This document shows, piece after piece, positions 36,912 through 44,512 of a stretch of DNA of 64,000 nucleotides. The notes under the pieces were generated by a model that worked only from the letters and a program-made list of their open reading frames with translations, was not told where the DNA came from and did no database searches. Made by a program: the position numbers and the translations under genes. The DNA comes from Bacteroidales bacterium (GTDB taxonomy: Bacteria > Bacteroidota > Bacteroidia > Bacteroidales > G3-4614), in contig JAFXDI010000009.1 in NCBI GenBank assembly GCA_017521245.1, forward strand, positions 1 through 64,000. The letters are read 5' to 3'. Position 1 is the stretch's first letter, and each line of letters begins with the position of its first letter.

Positions 36912-36974
36912 TAGCGGAAATACAATTATAAAAGAGATAACGGGTTGCCAAAAGCAGCCCGTTATTTTGTTATA
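36903..36974 (+). repeat. 72-bp direct repeat, copy 1: tolC-like 3' end plus terminator
   Basis: It runs from the last two codons of the efflux gene through AATAGCGGAAATACAATTAT to the terminator AACGGGTTGC-CAAAA-GCAGCCCGTT with tail ATTTTGTT (about 36939-36968). Copy 2 at 41091-41163 differs by one substitution and one extra T. The terminator itself is convincing. Confidence 0.9.
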
Positions 36975-37055
36975 AAAGCAAATTTAAATCATTGCGATTT
37001 TTATATGCTATATAAATAATTTAGGTATAAAATAACTGATTTTAAAAAGTTTTTA

Positions 37056-37063
37056 TATCTTTG
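37056..37063 (+). promoter_or_regulatory. -7 box of the lipoprotein module
   Basis: TATCTTTG, a perfect TAnnTTTG; no clear -33 TTTG is seen. Transcription would start near 37070 and include the structured leader. Confidence 0.5.
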
Positions 37064-37067
37064 TGGC

Positions 37068-37264
37068 GTGTTAGGAATTCTAACACTACATATTTTAATG
37101 GCATTTAGGCTGTTGTTCTGTTAAGAAAAACGACCAATTTTTATTACAGACGAACAATAAGCACTCTCTAAATGTCCACGCTATATAGCGTGGATGTGCT
37201 TATGTCTGTATAGGTGCTTGGTCGTACCTTCTTAACAATAAGCATCATCCACGTTTCTTTTTTG
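37068..37264 (+). promoter_or_regulatory. Structured leader RNA with mutually exclusive antiterminator and terminator folds
   Basis: After a GTGTTAG/CTAACAC hairpin (37068-37086), fold A nests TGTTAAGAA/TTCTTAACA (37119-37127 with 37229-37237), ACGACCAA/TTGGTCGT (37130 with 37218), ACAGAC+ATAAGCAC/GTGCTTATGTCTGT (37146-37164 with 37196-37209) and the palindrome TCCACGCTATATAGCGTGGA (37175-37194). Fold B pairs CGTGGATGTGCTTAT (37189-37203) with ATAAGCATCATCCACG (37238-37253), directly followed by TTTCTTTTTT, an intrinsic terminator. Both folds need 37189-37203, so only one can form. The lipoprotein ATG is 63 bp beyond. No known riboswitch class is recognised. Confidence 0.6.
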
Positions 37265-37326
37265 AGATTCTGGTTGCCATTAAGGTTTATAGGCAATATT
37301 GCAATAATATATAAATTACAAACCTT

Positions 37327-39960
37327 ATGAAAACCAAAATTTTATCTTTAATGCTCATAGTTTCGAGCATATTTCTTTTCTCTTGTAAAGAGGATGATAA
37401 TTTCACAGATGGGAAGTTAAAGAAAACTAATCTGACCCTAAACGTAGGAGAGAGTTCTCAATTAGAGTACACAGGAATGGACTGTACATTTCAGTCTGCA
37501 AATCCATTAATAGCAAGTGTTACTGATGATGGAACAGTAACAGGTGTGCATGTAGGAAAAACAAATATTAGAGCAAACTGGTCTTCTTGCGAAGTGGAAG
37601 TTAAATCAAAGAGTAATTTTTATGTTGATCCAATAATAAATGGTTTCGATTTATATACAAATAATTTAACCTCATATTTTAGTTCTCAGGTATCATATTC
37701 AAAAAATGGTAAATTATCGTATATATTAAATGCAGATCCCTTTGAGTTAAATAAATCATTAAAGGATAAATTTAATATTTATGATGCAAATGTCAATGAT
37801 CCATCTGACGCTTCAAAAACTATAAACGTAAACTTCTATACTGAATTATCTCCCGAAAAAGATAAAGAGGTAAAGGATGCTTCTATAAAATCTGTATTGA
37901 GATATGTATATATGTATAATAAAAATTCAAAAAAGATAGAGGCGATAGGTTTAGTAACTGACTACTCAAATGCGGATTTCCTTTATGACTATTTATGTGA
38001 CAGATATATGATAGTCTCTGATAGTGAAACTGATAAAAAAGAATTTAAAAGTATAGATGATAATCTTTTTATTCAAACTGATTTTATTGATGAACGAGGA
38101 AGAGATGAAAACTACAACTATACCACTTTTGTTGAGAAAGCATTTGCCATAGCAATGATTGTTCCTAACGGAGCAGACAAAGAGACATTAATAACAGAAT
38201 TGAAAAATGGCATTATTGAGTCTTATCTTCGTAAGTCATATACCGTCACTTTATTAACATCTGAAAATGGAATAGCCTCTGCAAAGAACATTAAAGGAAA
38301 AGAGTTGACAGAGGGAAAGATGATACAATATGGAAAAGTTATATTATCGGCAACAGCAAACCCGGATTATAAATTTGCAGGATGGGGAGTAGAAAAAGAC
38401 GGCAAAGTATCTGTAACCTCATATCAAAGAATTGATACAGTAACCATTGTAGATAACATTAGATATATCCCATTATTTGAGAAACCATTTAATATTAAGG
38501 TATCTGCAACAGAAGGAGGAACTGCCAATATCTCTTCTGCAACAGAGTCAAACAAAGAAACTTTAAATGTAACTAAGTATGATGAAATTATATTTAAAGC
38601 CGAACCTGTAGAAGGGTACCAATTTAAAAATTGGACAGATGCCGATGGAAATGAGATAAGCAAATCAGCAACATATAAAGCAACCTTTACAGAGGAAGTA
38701 GAATACATTGCAAACTTTGAGGTTGCAAAATATAATATTACAGTAAAACTTGAAGGAGAGGGAATAATAGCAGGAGAAATAGTAGAAGGAGAGACTAATA
38801 CTCCTATGGAATTTGCAGAGTCAACTCTTAAAGGAGTAGTCAAATACGGTCAAGAGGTAAAAGTTAAGGCAACAGAGAATGAGACATCAGATTATATCTT
38901 TGCAGGTTGGCAATGTGGTAAAAAGATTGTTTCTACTGAAAAAAATTATTCATTTACAGCGACACAAGATTCTGTATTTACAGCACTCTTCCAAAAGAAA
39001 CAATTTAAGGTAACTGTAGAAGCAGGAGAGGGAGGAACAGTAACACCTACAACTAAGAATGTTGAAGTTGGATCGCTTCTAAAAATAGAAGCGAAACCTA
39101 AAAAAGGATATAAATTTGATAAGTGGGTTTCAAAAGAAGGAGAACTTATCTCAACAGAGAACCCTTATGAACCTACAATTACTGAAGAGTCGTACTTTAA
39201 AGCCCTATTCTCAAAAATGAATTACGATGTTACAGTATCAGTTAAAGGCGAGGGAGAGATAAGTGCATTTGTAGTTGAAGATGCTGTTGAATCAGCAATA
39301 CAAATAGGAGAAACTACACCTATAACTTACGGTAAAACAATAAAATTAAAGGTAACCAATATTAATGAGTCTTCATTGTTCGTAGGTTGGCAGTTAGGAG
39401 ATAAAATTGTATCAAAAGATATAGAATTTATAACAACAGTGTCTGAAAATTCTGTATATACAGCACTATTTGAAAAGAAAGCATATTATATCAAAGTATC
39501 AGCAAGTGAAGGAGGCGAAATAGTAGGAAATGATCACCCAAGAGTTGAATATGGCAATACCCTAACTCTAACAGCCAATGCAAAAGTTGGATATGTACTT
39601 GTAAATTGGACAGCAAACGGAAATGTGATAACCGATGCTGACAATAATATAATAACATCAACAACATTTACAACTGAGCCAATATATCAGAATATTAATT
39701 ATCAAGCAAACTTTGAAAAGATAAAATATGAAGTAAAAGTTGAGGCAGGCGAAGGAGGAACAGTAACACCCGCTACCAATGAAGATAACAAATTAATGAT
39801 AACAGCAGGAGAGCAAACAACAATCCAAGCAACTCCTAATGAGGGATACAAATTTGTAAATTGGACAGTCGGTGGAGTAGAAGTAAGTACAAGTAACCCA
39901 TATACTACTGCACCAATTGATAAGGAAAAAACATATCAAGCAAACTTTGAAAAGATTTAA
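37327..39960 (+). CDS. Surface lipoprotein with Big_2-like domain and seven InlB-type B-repeats
   Basis: 877 aa. The signal peptide ends at lipobox FLFSC (C at about residue 20), followed by KEDDN; an acidic stretch after the cysteine is a surface-export signal in Bacteroidota. A Big_2-like Ig domain (about 35-90, LNVGESSQLEY to GKTNIRANW) precedes a unique domain of ~200 residues (about 95-300) that I do not recognise. Seven divergent InlB B-repeats follow (about 300-877), each with a GxGxxxxx / GYxFxxW / YxAxFEK pattern. It ends without a binding domain. It probably forms a stalk or adhesin with the protein from the next gene, 76 bp on. Confidence 0.8.
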   Translation: MKTKILSLMLIVSSIFLFSCKEDDNFTDGKLKKTNLTLNVGESSQLEYTGMDCTFQSANPLIASVTDDGTVTGVHVGKTNIRANWSSCEVEVKSKSNFYVDPIINGFDLYTNNLTSYFSSQVSYSKNGKLSYILNADPFELNKSLKDKFNIYDANVNDPSDASKTINVNFYTELSPEKDKEVKDASIKSVLRYVYMYNKNSKKIEAIGLVTDYSNADFLYDYLCDRYMIVSDSETDKKEFKSIDDNLFIQTDFIDERGRDENYNYTTFVEKAFAIAMIVPNGADKETLITELKNGIIESYLRKSYTVTLLTSENGIASAKNIKGKELTEGKMIQYGKVILSATANPDYKFAGWGVEKDGKVSVTSYQRIDTVTIVDNIRYIPLFEKPFNIKVSATEGGTANISSATESNKETLNVTKYDEIIFKAEPVEGYQFKNWTDADGNEISKSATYKATFTEEVEYIANFEVAKYNITVKLEGEGIIAGEIVEGETNTPMEFAESTLKGVVKYGQEVKVKATENETSDYIFAGWQCGKKIVSTEKNYSFTATQDSVFTALFQKKQFKVTVEAGEGGTVTPTTKNVEVGSLLKIEAKPKKGYKFDKWVSKEGELISTENPYEPTITEESYFKALFSKMNYDVTVSVKGEGEISAFVVEDAVESAIQIGETTPITYGKTIKLKVTNINESSLFVGWQLGDKIVSKDIEFITTVSENSVYTALFEKKAYYIKVSASEGGEIVGNDHPRVEYGNTLTLTANAKVGYVLVNWTANGNVITDADNNIITSTTFTTEPIYQNINYQANFEKIKYEVKVEAGEGGTVTPATNEDNKLMITAGEQTTIQATPNEGYKFVNWTVGGVEVSTSNPYTTAPIDKEKTYQANFEKI

Positions 39961-39982
39961 AGATAAGATTTGTAAAATATAA

Positions 39983-40021
39983 ATCGATAATGAGAGAGGG
40001 ATTCCCTCCCTCATTATCGAT
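39983..40021. terminator. Long perfect-type hairpin between the two lipoprotein genes
   Basis: ATCGATAATGAG...GAGGG pairs with CCCTC...CTCATTATCGAT, about 18 bp with one A/C mismatch and a 2-3-nt loop. No T-tract follows, and the next ATG is 15 bp away, so it may act as an mRNA processing or stability element rather than a terminator. Confidence 0.5.
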
Positions 40022-40036
40022 AATATAAATATATAA

Positions 40037-40942
40037 ATGCTAAGAAAATATTTACATCAAATTATATATATTATTACACTTATTGTTCTCTTTTCGTGTG
40101 AGGGAAATATATATGATAATGGAGTAGATAAAGAAGTAGTTCCATGTCAAATTAAGGTAAAAACCAATGGATATGGAAGAGTAACTCCTGATAAATTTAT
40201 TGTTACTGCGGGAGAGACTTTTACTATTAAGGCACAAGCAAATAGAGGATATATATTTAAATATTGGGCTTCTGGTGATAGAATTGTCAGTATAAACAAT
40301 ATTTATAAAACAGAAGTTTATAAAGATACAGAGTTTGAAGCATATTTTCAGAACGAAGAGGTAGATATAAAAGCTGTAGATTTAGGGCTAAGTGTAAAAT
40401 GGGCAGATTGTAATATTGGAGCCTCTTTGCCTCATGAGTATGGAGATTTTTTTGCATGGGGAGAGACCTCTCCTAAAAGTTCAATAGATTTTTTTTGGGA
40501 AAGATATATTTTATGTGAAGGAACTTATAGTTCATTGACTAAATATAATTCAATTGCAGAGTTTGGAAGAATTGACAATAGAAACATAATAACCAAATAT
40601 GATGATGCAGCATATTCTATTATGGGAGAGAATTGGCGTTTGCCCTCAAAAAACGAATTTATAGAACTATATGAAAAATGCAAATGGGAGTGGACTGAGC
40701 AAAAAGGAACTTATGGTTATAAAATAAAAGGTCCAAACGGAAATACAATATTTCTTCCGTTAACAGGATATTTTGTTGGTACACATCATAACCTTATAGA
40801 CTTTGGATATTATTGGAGTAATATAAATAGTGAAATAAGTCCAAATGATGCCTATGCTTTAACATTCACTCAAGATAATATAGAAATAAAGACTGTATCA
40901 CGAAAAAACGGATTACCCATACGAGCAGTGTGGAGAGAATAA
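40037..40942 (+). CDS. FISUMP-domain surface lipoprotein
   Basis: 301 aa. Lipobox VLFSC (C at about residue 22) with EGN following. One InlB-type B-repeat (about 40-110, IKVKTNGYGRVTP to FEAYFQN) leads into a FISUMP domain (about 115-301, VDLGLSVKWADCNIGA, GENWRLPSKNEF, then PIRAVWRE). It has the same layout as the protein at 1-1035, but its last codons are ordinary A-rich ones, so it is not a diversified target. It follows the 877-aa lipoprotein gene and ends at a long-loop terminator (40954-41035). Role inferred: surface binding or adhesion. Confidence 0.8.
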   Translation: MLRKYLHQIIYIITLIVLFSCEGNIYDNGVDKEVVPCQIKVKTNGYGRVTPDKFIVTAGETFTIKAQANRGYIFKYWASGDRIVSINNIYKTEVYKDTEFEAYFQNEEVDIKAVDLGLSVKWADCNIGASLPHEYGDFFAWGETSPKSSIDFFWERYILCEGTYSSLTKYNSIAEFGRIDNRNIITKYDDAAYSIMGENWRLPSKNEFIELYEKCKWEWTEQKGTYGYKIKGPNGNTIFLPLTGYFVGTHHNLIDFGYYWSNINSEISPNDAYALTFTQDNIEIKTVSRKNGLPIRAVWRE

Positions 40943-40953
40943 GGTTGTAATAT

Positions 40954-41035
40954 AAGGCAAAGGTATAGATTCCGCTTAAGTTTTTTCATTTCTTTTCTCA
41001 AAGCTTATGTTAATCAGTCCTTTGCCTTTTTTATT
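40954..41035 (+). terminator. Long-loop terminator after the FISUMP lipoprotein gene
   Basis: AAGGCAAAGG (40954-40963) pairs with CCTTTGCCTT (41019-41028) across a 55-nt loop, followed by TTTTATTT. Confidence 0.55.
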
Positions 41036-41090
41036 TATATATTTAATATTACTCTATTTACTTGTCTGTAATTTTAAGCATAAAAGCGGA

Positions 41091-41163
41091 CAAGACTAAT
41101 AGCGGAAATACAATTATAAAAGAGATGACGGGTTGCCAAAAGCAGCCCGTTATTTTTGTTATA
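41091..41163 (+). repeat. 72-bp direct repeat, copy 2 (duplicated efflux terminator)
   Basis: Near-identical to 36903-36974, including the CAAGACTAATAG gene tail and the ACGGGTTGC/GCAGCCCGT terminator. Together the copies bracket the 4.1-kb lipoprotein module. Confidence 0.9.
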
Positions 41164-41184
41164 TTGACGAAATCTCCAATATTT

Positions 41185-41413
41185 TTGCGTTCGCTTAGAA
41201 ATATTCAAGTAAACTTGATATTATTTCGCTCACTTAATCGTATATTTAAATAAATCTTTGAATATACTCACGTTCGCAGTAAAATATTAAAACAAGTTTT
41301 ATATTTTGCTCACTTAATCGTATATTTAAAATAAAAATTCTGAATATACTCACGTTCGCTTAGAAATATTCAAGTAAACTTGATATTATTTCGCTCACTT
41401 AATCGTATATTTG
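41185..41413 (+). promoter_or_regulatory. Triplicated promoter/palindrome block upstream of ybeY
   Basis: Three tandem units share GCTCACTTAATCGTATATTT. Units 1 and 3 carry an identical 23-bp palindrome (41200-41222 and 41365-41387); unit 2 has a decayed one. Units 1 and 2 end in TATATTTA (41241 and 41321); only unit 3 has the consensus TATATTTG (41406-41413), 48 bp before the ybeY ATG. This region and copy 2 of the terminator repeat account for the gap 40943-41461. Confidence 0.6.
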
Positions 41414-41461
41414 CGGAGAAGAACTACCATCACTATGTAGTCTTAAAAAGGGAACAAAATA

Positions 41462-41881
41462 ATGGCAATAAACTACTATAACGAGGGAATAGAGATGCCC
41501 TCAATAAACAAAACCCAAATAACAAAATGGGTAAAAGAGGTCGCCGCAACATACCAAAAACGCTGTGGCGAAATATCATATATCTTTTGCGATGATGAAA
41601 AAATACTTGAAGTAAACAGACAATACCTTCAGCACGACTACTATACCGATATAATCACCTTTGACTATTCATCACCCACCACCATCTCGGGCGACCTCTT
41701 CATAAGCCTCGACACCGTTCGCACCAATGCCCAACAATTTGGCGAAGAGTATGAGCGAGAACTACACCGAGTAATAATACATGGCATCCTTCACCTATGT
41801 GGCATAAACGACAAAGGCGAAGGCGAACGCGAGATAATGGAAGCAGCCGAAAACAAAGCCCTCTCACTAATCTTTGAGTAA
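41462..41881 (+). CDS. ybeY: Endoribonuclease YbeY, 16S rRNA maturation factor
   Basis: A 139-aa metal-dependent RNase used in 16S rRNA 3' processing and ribosome quality control. The hallmark is VIIHGILHLCGINDK (about residues 109-123). Two histidines of the H-x3-H-x5-H zinc site are present; the third position is aspartate, as I recall for Bacteroidota members (HLCGYKDK type). Upstream, YYTDIITFDY and GDLFISLDTV are also family marks. It stands alone behind a triplicated promoter block. Confidence 0.93.
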   Translation: MAINYYNEGIEMPSINKTQITKWVKEVAATYQKRCGEISYIFCDDEKILEVNRQYLQHDYYTDIITFDYSSPTTISGDLFISLDTVRTNAQQFGEEYERELHRVIIHGILHLCGINDKGEGEREIMEAAENKALSLIFE

Positions 41882-41890
41882 TACTCCGTA

Positions 41891-41994
41891 GGAAAACGCA
41901 CCTTTTTAGGGGCTAAAATTTACTGAAAACGCACCTTTTTGATATGCTTTTTTATAGGAAAACGCACCTAAATTAAAAAAATATACTATATTTG
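41891..41994 (+). promoter_or_regulatory. Three 33-bp-spaced operator-like repeats and promoter of the second DUF4143 gene
   Basis: GAAAACGCACCT occurs at 41892, 41925 and 41958, exactly 33 bp apart (about three helical turns). The last copy covers the -33 position of the -7 box TATATTTG (41987-41994), 20 bp before the ATG. The spacing points to a protein that binds side by side on one DNA face. Confidence 0.6.
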
Positions 41995-42014
41995 TGCCTG
42001 TAAATAAGTAGAAT

Positions 42015-43373
42015 ATGCTATACAGAAAAATAACAAAAAGGATCGAAGAGTATCTATTGTCAGATTCCAATAGAATGTTATTAATTGATGGAGCACGTCA
42101 AATAGGTAAATCATATATAATTCGTTGGGTAGGGCAAAAGAAGTTTTCTAACTATATTGAGATCAATATGGAAGAAGACAAGTTGGGAGATAGAATATTT
42201 GCCGATGCCAAAACCACCAAAGACTTTTATATGGCGATGAGTATGGTTGCTGGAGATAAAATGGGAGATAAGTCCAATACCCTTGTCTTTATTGATGAAA
42301 TACAAGCGTATGATCATCTTCTAACGCTGGTGAAGTTCCTAATGACTGAAAATAAATTCACATATATAGCCAGTGGCTCTTTGCTCGGAGTAACATTAAA
42401 AAATACACAATCAGTACCTATCGGAAGTTTAGAGATACAACACATGTATCCGATGGATTTTGAAGAATTCCTTTATGCCAATGGAGTTGGTGAAGTTGTC
42501 ATTGAAGCAATGAGAGAAAGTTTCGATAAACAACAACCATTATCAGATACAATGCATGATAAGATGATAGACCTCTTCAAAAAATATTTATTAGTAGGAG
42601 GTTTACCCAAGGCTGTTGAAACATTTATCGAAAGCCGTAATGTAGTAGAATTTAGGTCTATACAAAAAGGAACTCACGATTTATACGGAATAGATGCATC
42701 TAAATACGAAGCAGAGAACAACAAAAAATTGAAGATACGCCGTATCTATGATATGATACCCTCAAATCTTGAGAACAAGAAAAAAAGAGTAATAATTAAG
42801 GATATAGAAGATAAAGATTGGAAACGATCAAGCGATTATTTAGATGAATTTGAGTATTTGATATCAGCAGGAATAGCACTCGAAGTAAAAGCAATTAGTA
42901 AGCCATCATATCCATTAGCCGAGAATAGTGGGAAAAATCTACTAAAACTTTATTTGAACGATGTAGGAATACTTTCAGGTATATTCTATCGTAACAATAT
43001 AAAGGCAGTAATGTCCGATATTCGTAGCATAAACCTAGGTTCAATCTATGAAACAGTAGTAGCACAAGAACTAAAGGCTCATGGATACGAACTATATTAT
43101 TACGACAATAAGAAAAATGGCGAAGTAGATTATTTAATAGATGATACAGATAATCTATCAAACATCCCAATCGAAGTAAAGTCAGGTAAAGATTATACAA
43201 TTCATAGCGCATTAGATAAATTCATATCAAATAAAGAATACAATATCAAACGAGCCTATGTGCTATCTAACGAACAAAGAGTTTACACAGAAAATGGAAT
43301 AACATATATACCCATATATTATATAATGTTCTTCCAGAATGACTCTAACGTAGTAGAACAATTTTTAGATTAA
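42015..43373 (+). CDS. AAA_14 / DUF4143 ATPase (second copy type)
   Basis: 452 aa. Walker A lies in IDGARQIGKSYIIR (about residues 24-37) and Walker B in TLVFIDEIQAY (about 88-98). A sensor-1-like ASGSLLGV follows. The C-terminal DUF4143 part contains EVDYLIDD...NIPIEVKSG, a PD-(D/E)XK-like D-x(n)-E-x-K signature. It is only distantly similar to the ATPase at 3051-4289. The gene lies upstream of the WYL/kinase/receiver genes on the same strand (32-bp gap to the WYL gene) and may be part of the same accessory block. Function not established for the family. Confidence 0.85.
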   Translation: MLYRKITKRIEEYLLSDSNRMLLIDGARQIGKSYIIRWVGQKKFSNYIEINMEEDKLGDRIFADAKTTKDFYMAMSMVAGDKMGDKSNTLVFIDEIQAYDHLLTLVKFLMTENKFTYIASGSLLGVTLKNTQSVPIGSLEIQHMYPMDFEEFLYANGVGEVVIEAMRESFDKQQPLSDTMHDKMIDLFKKYLLVGGLPKAVETFIESRNVVEFRSIQKGTHDLYGIDASKYEAENNKKLKIRRIYDMIPSNLENKKKRVIIKDIEDKDWKRSSDYLDEFEYLISAGIALEVKAISKPSYPLAENSGKNLLKLYLNDVGILSGIFYRNNIKAVMSDIRSINLGSIYETVVAQELKAHGYELYYYDNKKNGEVDYLIDDTDNLSNIPIEVKSGKDYTIHSALDKFISNKEYNIKRAYVLSNEQRVYTENGITYIPIYYIMFFQNDSNVVEQFLD

Positions 43374-43405
43374 ATACCTATTTTACCTTATAATAAACCC
43401 ACTAT

Positions 43406-44458
43406 ATGCCAATAACATCACATCCACTTGTAAGATACTTTGCACTTGATAATTGCTTTAGCAATTTCTATCGCAAATACTATATCGAAGACCTTATACA
43501 AGCATGTAATGAGGCATTATATGAATATACAGGAGGGAGCAGATATTCCAATCCACTAAGTCCAGGGATAAGCCGCAGGCAGATATTTGAGGACATAAAA
43601 TTTATGGAAAGCTCCTCAAGTTGGGAGATACCCTTAAAAAAAATAAAAGAGGGCAAGAGAGTATATTACCGCTACTCTGACAAAGACTATTCAATCAAAA
43701 AACAACCCGTAACGAGCGAAGAAGTATCGCAAATTCGCGAAATGACCTTCCTGTTAAACCGCTTTAAAGGATTGCCCCAATGCGAATGGATTGAAGAATT
43801 AACCACTAACCTCGAAGATAAGTTAGGAATAAAAGGCACAACCAAGAGCGTAATCTCAATGGAGGCAAACGCCTATATCGAGGGAGTGAAATACCTATCG
43901 CCCATATTCAACGCAATAGTCAATAAACAAGTATTACATATTATCTATACCCCATTTAACAAACCCGAATGTGAGTGGGATATTCACCCCTATTACATAA
44001 AACAATATAACAACCGCTGGTTTTTGATGGGATTGAACAATGAGGAACAGAGAATATCACATATAGCATTAGACCGAATAAAAACAATAGAAGCATCTGC
44101 AATACCCTATACCGAAGATAACATTATAGAAGATATAGACGAATACTTCTCCGATGTAATAGGAGTAACCATCCCGCACAACAAAGAGGTGGTGCGAGTA
44201 AAACTACAATTCTCGCCCAATAGATACCCCTATATAATCTCCAAGCCACTGCACGAATCGATGCGAAAAGTGGATAACGAAAATAGGATAGTAGCCATAG
44301 ATGTAATCCCAAACAGAGAATTAGAATCATTAATCCTCTCCTTTGGTGCCGATGTAGAAGTACTTGAGCCACAAGAACTAAGAGAGCAAATAGCAAAAAA
44401 GATAGAAGAAAATTATAATAAATATTTTCCTATGCAGCAAAACTGCACAGAATGGTAG
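43406..44458 (+). CDS. WYL-domain transcriptional regulator
   Basis: 350 aa. A helical N-terminal part (about 1-95, with SPGISRRQIFEDIKFMES like a winged helix) is followed by a linker and a WYL domain (about 175-240): VLHIIYTPF...DIHPYYIKQYNNRWFLMGLN, where W-F-L replaces W-Y-L. A C-terminal WCX-like part follows (about 270-340). WYL proteins bind nucleotide or nucleic-acid ligands, and several (BrxR, CapW) repress phage-defence operons and sit directly upstream of them. Here the next gene is a kinase-like protein 54 bp away, with an inverted repeat across the junction. Confidence 0.85.
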   Translation: MPITSHPLVRYFALDNCFSNFYRKYYIEDLIQACNEALYEYTGGSRYSNPLSPGISRRQIFEDIKFMESSSSWEIPLKKIKEGKRVYYRYSDKDYSIKKQPVTSEEVSQIREMTFLLNRFKGLPQCEWIEELTTNLEDKLGIKGTTKSVISMEANAYIEGVKYLSPIFNAIVNKQVLHIIYTPFNKPECEWDIHPYYIKQYNNRWFLMGLNNEEQRISHIALDRIKTIEASAIPYTEDNIIEDIDEYFSDVIGVTIPHNKEVVRVKLQFSPNRYPYIISKPLHESMRKVDNENRIVAIDVIPNRELESLILSFGADVEVLEPQELREQIAKKIEENYNKYFPMQQNCTEW

Positions 44459-44467
44459 TAGTTTTGC
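44437..44467 (+). promoter_or_regulatory. Inverted repeat over a -7 box before the kinase-like gene (candidate WYL operator)
   Basis: GCAAAACTGC (44437-44446) and GTAGTTTTGC (44458-44467) match in 9 of 10 positions, with an 11-bp spacer. The right arm contains TAGTTTTG (44459-44466), a TAnnTTTG box. The site begins within the end of the WYL gene. Confidence 0.5.
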
Positions 44468-44512
44468 ACTCAGAAACCTAAAATTAATGTCTAATCTAAA
44501 TTTATGTAGGCT

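Noticed and set aside
37119-37237. Invertible promoter of the Bacteroides phase-variation type
   Set aside because: The inverted repeats are nested and enclose too little unique sequence to hold a switchable promoter, and no invertase gene is near; an RNA attenuator explains the layout better.
37327-39960. Second DGR target in the lipoprotein module
   Set aside because: Neither this gene nor the FISUMP gene at 40037-40942 shows NNY-rich, A-depleted terminal codons or a hairpin of the 8-bp/4-nt type after the stop.
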